DNA from: Candidatus Dormiibacterota bacterium
Lineage (GTDB): Bacteria; Chloroflexota; Dormibacteria; Aeolococcales; Aeolococcaceae
Length of the DNA stretch: 64,000 bases
Assembly: GCA_003162415.1 (NCBI GenBank)
Contig: PMOL01000009.1
Location: 76,120 to 140,119, forward strand
Reading direction: 5' to 3'
This document shows, piece after piece, positions 58,279 through 64,000 of this stretch. The first letter of the stretch is position 1. Every line of letters starts with the position of its first letter. The notes beneath the pieces are model-generated. The model searched no databases, was not told where the DNA came from, and saw only the letters and a program-made list of their open reading frames with translations. The position numbers and the translations under genes are program-made.

Positions 58279-60050
58279 ACCCGCGCCGCCGCTCACCGGA
58301 GTCGGCGCGCTCAGCCCACGCGCGTGCCATCGCCGACGCACCGGACCTGCGCCGTCGCGGGCTCTGGCTGGTGCTCGCATTCCTGGCGATGGCCACAGCC
58401 GTCTTCGGCCGCCTCGTGCAGATCCAGATCATCCAGGGCAAGTCGCTGGCTGTGGCCGCCGCTCAATCGCACACGTCGTCGATCACGCTGCACGCCACCC
58501 GCGGTGTGATCCTCGATCGGAACGGCCGCGTCCTCGTGAGCAACGTCCAGGTCTTCGACGTGTTCGTCGACCCGGCACTCGTGGCGGCCGCCGATCGCAA
58601 CCAGGTCGCGGGCATGCTCGCTCCGATACTGCAGATCACCTCCGCCCAGGTACTGCGCGCGCTCAACCAGCCGAATCAGTTCGACTACCTCGTCAAGGGC
58701 GTCTCGCAGGACGTCAACGACAAGCTCCAGGCGCTCGGACTGAGCGGCATCGGCACCGTTCCCTCCGAGGAGAGCGTCTACGAGCCCTCACCGGTGCCCG
58801 GCCTCTCCTTCGCTGCGAACCTCCTCGGCTTCGTCAACGGGAACGGCGCCGGTCAGTATGGCCTCGAGGGTTACTACAACTCGATCCTGTCAGGCGTGAA
58901 CGGGCACGAGTCCACGTTGACCGACGTCAACGGCAACGCCATCGTCCTCGGCGAGCAGCAGAAGGTTGCGGCCGAAAATGGCGATAACCTGGAGCTGGGC
59001 CTCGACCCGCTGACCCAGAACTGGGCCGAGCTGGCTCTGGCCAACGGCGTGAACTCCTCGAAGTCTTCGTCGGGAACGCTGATGATCATGGACACCAAGA
59101 CCGGCGCGATCGAAGCCTGGGCTCAGTACCCGTCCTACAACGCCAACAGCTATGAATCGGCGAACTTCGCGGACTTCCGGGACCTTGCGGTCGCGCAGCC
59201 CTACGAGCCGGGGTCGATCATGAAGGTGATCACCTTCGCCGGCGGCCTCAACCACAACGCGTTCACGCCGAGCACGGTGATCGACGAGAAGCAGCAGCGG
59301 ATCGACGGGTTCCTCATCCACGACTGGGACCGGCGTTCCCACGGCAACGTGACCATGCAATGGGTGCTCGACGACTCGCTCAACAACGGCGCCATCGACG
59401 CCATGAAGATGGAGGGCGAGAACGCCTACTACAACAACCTGCTCGCCTTCGGGATCGGCGCCCCGACCGGGATCGACCTGGCGGGCGAGGCCAACAACCC
59501 GCTGGCGCCGCAGTCGTCGTGGAACCCGCTCAGGTACGCCGAGGCCACCTTCGGGCAGGGCCTCGTGACCACACCGGTGGAGATGCTGGCCGCGGTGAAC
59601 GCGGTCGCCAACGGCGGCGTCTGGGTGCAGCCGCACGCCGTCAACGCGATCATCAACCCCAATACCGGCACGACCACGCCCTTCGTCCCGGTGACGCGGC
59701 GCGTCATCTCGACCACCGCTGCGAATACCCTCGCGCACATGATGGTGGGTGTGGTGAACGATCCCGGCGCCGAGGGGAAGCGGGCCAAGATCCCGGGCTA
59801 CAGCATGGAGATCGCCGGCAAGACCGGGACGGCCCAGGTGGCGCTCCCCAACGGTGGCGGCTACGGCCCCAACGTGGTGGCGTCGTTCGTCGGGTTCATG
59901 CCCGCCACCAACCCCCAGTTCACCATGATGGTGATCCTCAACAACCCGCAGGTGAACGCCGGCAACCGCTTCGGCTCCATCCTGGCGGCACCGATCTGGA
60001 AGCAGATGGCCGAGCTGATGCTCGATGACCCAACGCGGATCGAACCGTGA
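58275..60050 (+). CDS. ftsI: septal peptidoglycan transpeptidase (penicillin-binding protein)
   Basis: 591 residues. N-terminal anchor (about 31-53), pedestal domain (ATRGVILDRNGRVLVSN), transpeptidase with the SxxK Ser in EPGSIMKVI (about 314), SxN in DDSLNNGA (about 366), and KTG in IAGKTGTAQV (about 516). Cross-links septal peptidoglycan with FtsW. Class B PBP. It is followed directly by mraY, without the murE and murF genes that normally lie here. Confidence 0.93.
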   Translation: MNPRRRSPESARSAHARAIADAPDLRRRGLWLVLAFLAMATAVFGRLVQIQIIQGKSLAVAAAQSHTSSITLHATRGVILDRNGRVLVSNVQVFDVFVDPALVAAADRNQVAGMLAPILQITSAQVLRALNQPNQFDYLVKGVSQDVNDKLQALGLSGIGTVPSEESVYEPSPVPGLSFAANLLGFVNGNGAGQYGLEGYYNSILSGVNGHESTLTDVNGNAIVLGEQQKVAAENGDNLELGLDPLTQNWAELALANGVNSSKSSSGTLMIMDTKTGAIEAWAQYPSYNANSYESANFADFRDLAVAQPYEPGSIMKVITFAGGLNHNAFTPSTVIDEKQQRIDGFLIHDWDRRSHGNVTMQWVLDDSLNNGAIDAMKMEGENAYYNNLLAFGIGAPTGIDLAGEANNPLAPQSSWNPLRYAEATFGQGLVTTPVEMLAAVNAVANGGVWVQPHAVNAIINPNTGTTTPFVPVTRRVISTTAANTLAHMMVGVVNDPGAEGKRAKIPGYSMEIAGKTGTAQVALPNGGGYGPNVVASFVGFMPATNPQFTMMVILNNPQVNAGNRFGSILAAPIWKQMAELMLDDPTRIEP

Positions 60051-61006
60051 GGGAAACGATCGCTGTCGGCGTGCTCGCCTTTGTGGCGGGCGTCGTGCTC
60101 TACCCCGTGTTCATCGGCCTCCTGGTGCGATTTGGCGCACGTCAGCATGTCGCCTCCTACAGCCCGGCGAGCCACCGCGCCAAGGAGGGCACCCCAACGC
60201 TCGGCGGCCTGCTGTTCTGCCTGGTGGTCCTCATCGCCTGGCTCGCCGTCGATCGCTCGCGCCAGGGATTCGTTGCAATCTTCGCGTTGCTCGCCGGCGC
60301 GATCGCCGGTGGCCTCGATGACATCGTCAACATCAATGACGTCTCCAGGCTCGGCCTGTCCGTGTACCAGAAGCTCGGGCTCCAGGGCGTCGCCGGTGTG
60401 CTCGTCGGGGTGGGGCTGACCATCGCCGGGTTTACGAACCAGTTCTTTCCCGGGCTCGGCGCGCCCAACCTCGGCTGGGGCCTCGCGATCGTGGCGGCGA
60501 TCGCAGTCGTCGCCACCAGCAACGCGGTCAACCTGACCGACGGTGTCGACGGGCTCGCCGCGTCGTGCACGACGCTCGTGCTTATCGGCCTCGCCATCAT
60601 CGGGGTGACCCGCGGCGACCTCACGGTCGCGGTGATCGCCGCAGCGCTCGCCGGCGCGGTCGCGGCTTTCCTGCTCTTCAACTGGTTCCCGGCGCGCGTC
60701 TTCATGGGCGACGCGGGGTCGCTGGCAGTCGGCTGCGTCATCGTCGCCCTGACCGCGGAGCTGCACCTCATCTGGCTGCTTCCGGTTCTCGGGATCGTGT
60801 TCGTGGTGGAGGCTGCCAGCGTCGTGGTCAATGTGACCGCGATCCGCAAGTTCGGCACTCGCGTCCTGCGCGCGAGCCCGATCCACCATCACTTCGAGGA
60901 GCTCGGGCTCCGCGAGCGGCGCCTCGTCGCGGCTTTCGCCGCCGCCGCGGCGGCCGGCACCGCCATCACCGTGCTGTTCGCCCACGTCGCCGGCCCGGTC
61001 ACGTGA
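60047..61006 (+). CDS. mraY: phospho-N-acetylmuramoyl-pentapeptide transferase
   Basis: 319 residues, about ten membrane segments. GGLDDIVN, NAVNLTDGVDGLA, VFMGDAGSLA and the HHHFE motif near the end (RASPIHHHFEELG). Makes lipid I from UDP-MurNAc-pentapeptide. GTG start overlaps ftsI (GTGA). Confidence 0.95.
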   Translation: MRETIAVGVLAFVAGVVLYPVFIGLLVRFGARQHVASYSPASHRAKEGTPTLGGLLFCLVVLIAWLAVDRSRQGFVAIFALLAGAIAGGLDDIVNINDVSRLGLSVYQKLGLQGVAGVLVGVGLTIAGFTNQFFPGLGAPNLGWGLAIVAAIAVVATSNAVNLTDGVDGLAASCTTLVLIGLAIIGVTRGDLTVAVIAAALAGAVAAFLLFNWFPARVFMGDAGSLAVGCVIVALTAELHLIWLLPVLGIVFVVEAASVVVNVTAIRKFGTRVLRASPIHHHFEELGLRERRLVAAFAAAAAAGTAITVLFAHVAGPVT

Positions 61007-62367
61007 GCGAGAGGCCCGTGGTGGTGATTGGCGCGGGACGCAGTGGTCTCGCCTGCGCGCGGACGCTCGCCGGCGAAGGTCATCGAGTCGTCCTCGTCGA
61101 TCGATCGGACACGCTGGCGATCCGGGAGCGAACGGCGCTCCTTCCGCGCACCGTCGAGGTGCGTCTCGGTGGCTATCCCGACGACATCGCGGCGGAGGCG
61201 CTCATGGTCTGCCCGAGCCCGGGAGTGCCCTGGAACGCACCCGAGCTCCAGGTCGCGCGTGACCACGGGGTGCCGGTGCGGAGCGAGATGGATCTCGTCT
61301 TCGAGCGCTGCCGGGCGCGCATCTGCGGGATCACCGGGACCAACGGCAAGACGACCACGACCGCGCTGGTCGCCGCGATCCTGGAACGAGCCGGGGAGCG
61401 CGTGCATCTCGGCGGCAACATCGGCGCCACCATGCTCGACCGCCTCGACGTGGTGAGCGACACCGACTGGGTGGTGCTCGAGCTCTCGTCGTTCCAGATC
61501 GAGTCGGTGCGCGAGCCGCGGTGCGCAATCGCATGCGTGCTCAACGTCACCCCTGATCACCTCGATCGGCACGGCGACTTCGAGACGTATACCGAGACCA
61601 AACGACGCCTGGTGCGGTTCGCGCTCGACGACGCCGTGCTCGGCTTTGACGATCCGATCACTCGCGAGATGGCGGCGGTGACCACGTCGAGGGTGCGTTA
61701 CTTCGGCCTGCATCCGGGCATTGCCGACGGCGCAACGCGAGCCGGCGACGATGTGGTCAGCGTCAATGCGGGCTCGGCGGCGCCGGTGCTGCCGGTGCGC
61801 GACATTCCGCTCTTCGGGGAGCACAACCTGCAGAACGTGCTTGCGGCCGTGGCCGTCGCGCGCGCGGCCGGAGTGGCGACGCCCCCGATCGCAGGCGCGG
61901 TGCGCGACTTTCACGCGGTGCCGCACCGGCTCGAGACGGTTCGGGACCAGGACGGCGTGCTCTGGGTCAACGACAGCAAGGCGACCAATGTCGAGTCCGC
62001 CATCGCGGCGTTGCGCTCCTTCCCGGACCGGACGATCGTGTGGATCGGCGGCGGCAAGGGTGCGGGCACCTCCATCGAGACGCTCGCCGACGAGGTCACG
62101 GCCCGGGCGCGTCATGCGGTGCTCAACGGAGCCAGCGCCGGGGAGCTCGACGAAGCACTCGCCCGGCGGGGTTTTGCCGCTCGCACAGTCGTGCCGTCGC
62201 TCGGGGACGCGGTGGCCACCGCGGCGGAGCTCGCCCGTCCAGGCGACGTCGTGCTGCTCGCACCCGGGTACAAGAGCTTCGACCAGTTCCGTGATTTCGA
62301 GGACCGCGGTCGCGCGTTCGGCGAGGCGGTCCGCCACCTCGCGGCACGCTCGGCCGGGAAGGGCTGA
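61003..62367 (+). CDS. murD: UDP-N-acetylmuramoylalanine-D-glutamate ligase
   Basis: 454 residues. N-terminal Rossmann-like UDP site (VVVIGAGRSGLACA), ATP loop GITGTNGKTTTTALVAA, ELSSFQIES, NVTPDHLDRHG, and WVNDSKATNVES. Adds D-glutamate to UDP-MurNAc-L-Ala in the cytoplasm. GTG start overlaps the mraY stop and its stop overlaps the ftsW start. Confidence 0.94.
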   Translation: MSERPVVVIGAGRSGLACARTLAGEGHRVVLVDRSDTLAIRERTALLPRTVEVRLGGYPDDIAAEALMVCPSPGVPWNAPELQVARDHGVPVRSEMDLVFERCRARICGITGTNGKTTTTALVAAILERAGERVHLGGNIGATMLDRLDVVSDTDWVVLELSSFQIESVREPRCAIACVLNVTPDHLDRHGDFETYTETKRRLVRFALDDAVLGFDDPITREMAAVTTSRVRYFGLHPGIADGATRAGDDVVSVNAGSAAPVLPVRDIPLFGEHNLQNVLAAVAVARAAGVATPPIAGAVRDFHAVPHRLETVRDQDGVLWVNDSKATNVESAIAALRSFPDRTIVWIGGGKGAGTSIETLADEVTARARHAVLNGASAGELDEALARRGFAARTVVPSLGDAVATAAELARPGDVVLLAPGYKSFDQFRDFEDRGRAFGEAVRHLAARSAGKG

Positions 62368-63662
62368 TGGCTGCTCGCGCCGGCAAGCTCTCCGAGGGCC
62401 TGGCTGGAAAGTGGCGCTGGCGCGGCGGCGCTCGCGTCGCCGGAGCCTTCGCGTCCGCGGATCGCGCGGCCGCTGCCGCTGGGGTCGACGGCTGGCTGAT
62501 GATCATCGTCGTCGGTCTGGTCGGCTTCGGCCTGGTGATGGTCTACAGCGCCTCCGAGGCGCTCGGCTTCCTCTGGTACAACGACCCCAACTACTTCTTC
62601 GCCCACCAGTTGATCGGCGCGGTCCTGGGTGGCGCCGGCCTCGTGGTCGCCGCACGATTCGACTACCACAACCTCTCCAGGCTGGCCCGCCCGGCGATGC
62701 TCCTGATGCTGGTGCTGCTGGTCGTGGTGCTGATCCCTCACATCGGTTCGCGGCATTTCGGCGCGCAGCGCTGGTTCCAGGTGGGTCCGCTGTCGGTCCA
62801 GCCGTCGGCGATCGCGGTTGGCGTGGCGATCGTGTTCTTCTCACGCTGGCTGACCGACCGTGAGGGAACGGTGCGCACGCTGCGAGGCGTTCGCGACTAC
62901 ATCATCGTCCTGGCCGTGCTGCTCGGCCTGGTGCTCATGGAGCGAGACTTCGGCAGCTCGATCGTCATCGCCGCGACGGCGCTGATCCTGCTCGCCCTTG
63001 CCGGGGCGCGGAAGCGGCACCTCCTGCTGATCGTCGTCGGCTTCGGAGCCTCCGGCCTCGCGCTGGTGGGCCTGGTGGCGTACCGCGCCGACCGTCTCGC
63101 CCACTTCCTTAACCCGTGCGCGGCGGCGCTCGGCTCAGGGTTCCAGAACTGTCAGGCCCTCTACGCGTTCGGCTCCGGAGGGATCTTCGGCGTCGGCCTC
63201 GGCAACTCGGTGCAGAAGTACGAGTGGCTCCCCGAGGCTCACACCGACTTCATCTTCGCGATCATCGGTGAGGAGCTTGGCCTGATCGGAACTGTCGCGG
63301 TCGTCGGGGCGTTCCTCTTCCTGGCGTGGCGCGGTGTGCGCGCATCGCTCCGGGCGCCCGACCGATTCGGCGCCCTGCTCGCGGGAGGCATCACCTCGTG
63401 GATCTGCATGCAGGCGTTCATCAACGTGATGGCGGTGACCGGCGTCATCCCCACCACGGGCATCCCGCTGCCCTTCATCAGCTACGGTGGCACCTCGCTG
63501 GCGACCACCCTCGTGGGCATGGGCATCCTGCTCAACATCTCCGCCCAGGGTCGACGGCAAGGGACGACCAATCGTGCGCACGTTGATCGCTGGGGGGGGA
63601 ACTGGGGGGCACTTGACCCCGGCACTGGCGGTCGCGCTCGCGCTTCGAAGCGATCGACCTGA
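62367..63662 (+). CDS. ftsW: lipid II polymerase/flippase-type division protein FtsW
   Basis: 431 residues of the SEDS family, about ten membrane segments. VMVYSASEALGFL, RWFQVGPLSVQPSAIA, ERDFGSSIVI, SGGIFGVGLGNSVQKYEWLPEAHTDFIFAIIGEELG and TTGIPLPFISYGGTSLATTL. Polymerises septal glycan with FtsI. The last 89 nt overlap murG, and the C-terminus after SAQGRRQG has no resemblance to the family. Confidence 0.93.
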   Translation: MAARAGKLSEGLAGKWRWRGGARVAGAFASADRAAAAAGVDGWLMIIVVGLVGFGLVMVYSASEALGFLWYNDPNYFFAHQLIGAVLGGAGLVVAARFDYHNLSRLARPAMLLMLVLLVVVLIPHIGSRHFGAQRWFQVGPLSVQPSAIAVGVAIVFFSRWLTDREGTVRTLRGVRDYIIVLAVLLGLVLMERDFGSSIVIAATALILLALAGARKRHLLLIVVGFGASGLALVGLVAYRADRLAHFLNPCAAALGSGFQNCQALYAFGSGGIFGVGLGNSVQKYEWLPEAHTDFIFAIIGEELGLIGTVAVVGAFLFLAWRGVRASLRAPDRFGALLAGGITSWICMQAFINVMAVTGVIPTTGIPLPFISYGGTSLATTLVGMGILLNISAQGRRQGTTNRAHVDRWGGNWGALDPGTGGRARASKRST

Positions 63663-64000
63663 CGACGAGGTGGCCGTGGTCGGCCGCCGGGACGGCGTCG
63701 CGGAGCGGCTCGTGGAGGCGGCCGGGATCCACCTCGAGACGCTCGACATCAGCGGCGTCGACATCGGCAGCGCCGGCGGTGTCGCCCGCGCCACGACCCA
63801 GGTCACCCGGGCTACCATCGCCGCGCGCAGGCTGCTGCGCAGGATGCGGCCCGACGTCGTGGTCGGTGCCGGCGGCTACGTCTCGGTCCCCGTCGTGGTT
63901 GCGGCACTCGCGCAGCGCATCCCGGTGGTGCTTCTCGAGCAGAACGCGGTACCGGGGCGGGCGACCCGGATGCTCGCCCGCCGGGCGCGGATCGTCGCCG
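63574..64000 (+). CDS. murG: UDP-GlcNAc:lipid I glycosyltransferase MurG (partial, runs off right edge)
   Basis: Reads RTLIAGGGTGGHLTPALAVALAL from a GTG at 63574, then VVGAGGYVSVPVVVAALAQ and LLEQNAVPGRATRMLARRA, all typical of the N-terminal domain of MurG (GGTGGH phosphate loop). Adds GlcNAc to lipid I. It overlaps ftsW by 89 nt. A run of eight G at 63592-63599 codes for part of the glycine loop. The C-terminal domain is outside the window. Confidence 0.93.
   Translation, partial: MRTLIAGGGTGGHLTPALAVALALRSDRPDDEVAVVGRRDGVAERLVEAAGIHLETLDISGVDIGSAGGVARATTQVTRATIAARRLLRRMRPDVVVGAGGYVSVPVVVAALAQRIPVVLLEQNAVPGRATRMLARRARIVA

Noticed and set aside
57962-58987. 341-residue Arg-rich frame overlapping ftsL/ftsI
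   Set aside because: Frame-shifted shadow across two well-supported genes.

Overview
The window is high-GC chromosomal DNA from a bacterium with menaquinone synthesis (menB/menE), a division and cell-wall (dcw) cluster, many lipoproteins, and enzyme families that are common in Actinomycetota and in Chloroflexota/Dormibacterota-type lineages. The sequence alone does not fix the phylum. Most first genes of transcription units have a TANNNT-like -10 box only 6-8 nt before the start codon. This implies leaderless transcripts, and it helped choose many GTG/ATG starts. Genes inside operons mostly overlap by ATGA, GTGA or TGATG.

Left flank (1-9.9 kb): divergent menB and menE; a metallo-beta-lactamase/Nudix pair; a HisN/IMP-type phosphatase; a complete zinc/manganese-type ABC importer (lipoprotein, ATPase, two permeases) ending near a strong hairpin; a lone branched-chain-amino-acid-type binding protein; and msrA.

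Mobile element (about 9,814-24,802, 15 kb): it is integrated into the 3' end of msrA. The core CCACCAGAAGTATTT occurs at both ends. The left copy is followed by an element-encoded replacement msrA tail that keeps the Cys-Asn-Ile-Pro-Ala ending. The original host tail is stranded at the right end. The element has a tyrosine integrase, an excisionase-like protein, a primase-polymerase, a PriCT/AAA helicase-like protein, an iteron cluster that is a candidate replication origin, an HK97-fold major capsid protein, a P27-like small terminase, an endonuclease VII-type HNH protein, several small helix-turn-helix and zinc-ribbon proteins, and six secreted or membrane proteins. No large terminase, portal, protease or tail gene is visible. 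This content fits a helper-dependent phage satellite, broadly like phiRv1/phiRv2 or PICI elements, rather than a complete prophage.

Middle (24.8-46.8 kb): recQ and msrB, a WYL regulator, an acetyltransferase, a large RecB-like nuclease/RNase H/SF1 helicase fusion, a DinB-type protein, a thioesterase with a broken paralogue, hydrolases, an MFS exporter, a response regulator, a PadR-controlled DrrAB-type ABC exporter, a glutaredoxin-thioredoxin reductase fusion next to a TlpA-like lipoprotein, an NrtR-like Nudix regulator and a phospholipase D-like protein.

Right (46.8-64 kb): lon with an unusual insert, a glyoxalase-II-like hydrolase, a CoA-type Nudix hydrolase, trpD, a zinc-ribbon coiled-coil protein, rnhA, RNase P RNA (minus strand), a PepE-like peptidase, then the dcw cluster mraZ-rsmH-ftsL-like-ftsI-mraY-murD-ftsW-murG. 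murE and murF are missing from their usual place between ftsI and mraY.
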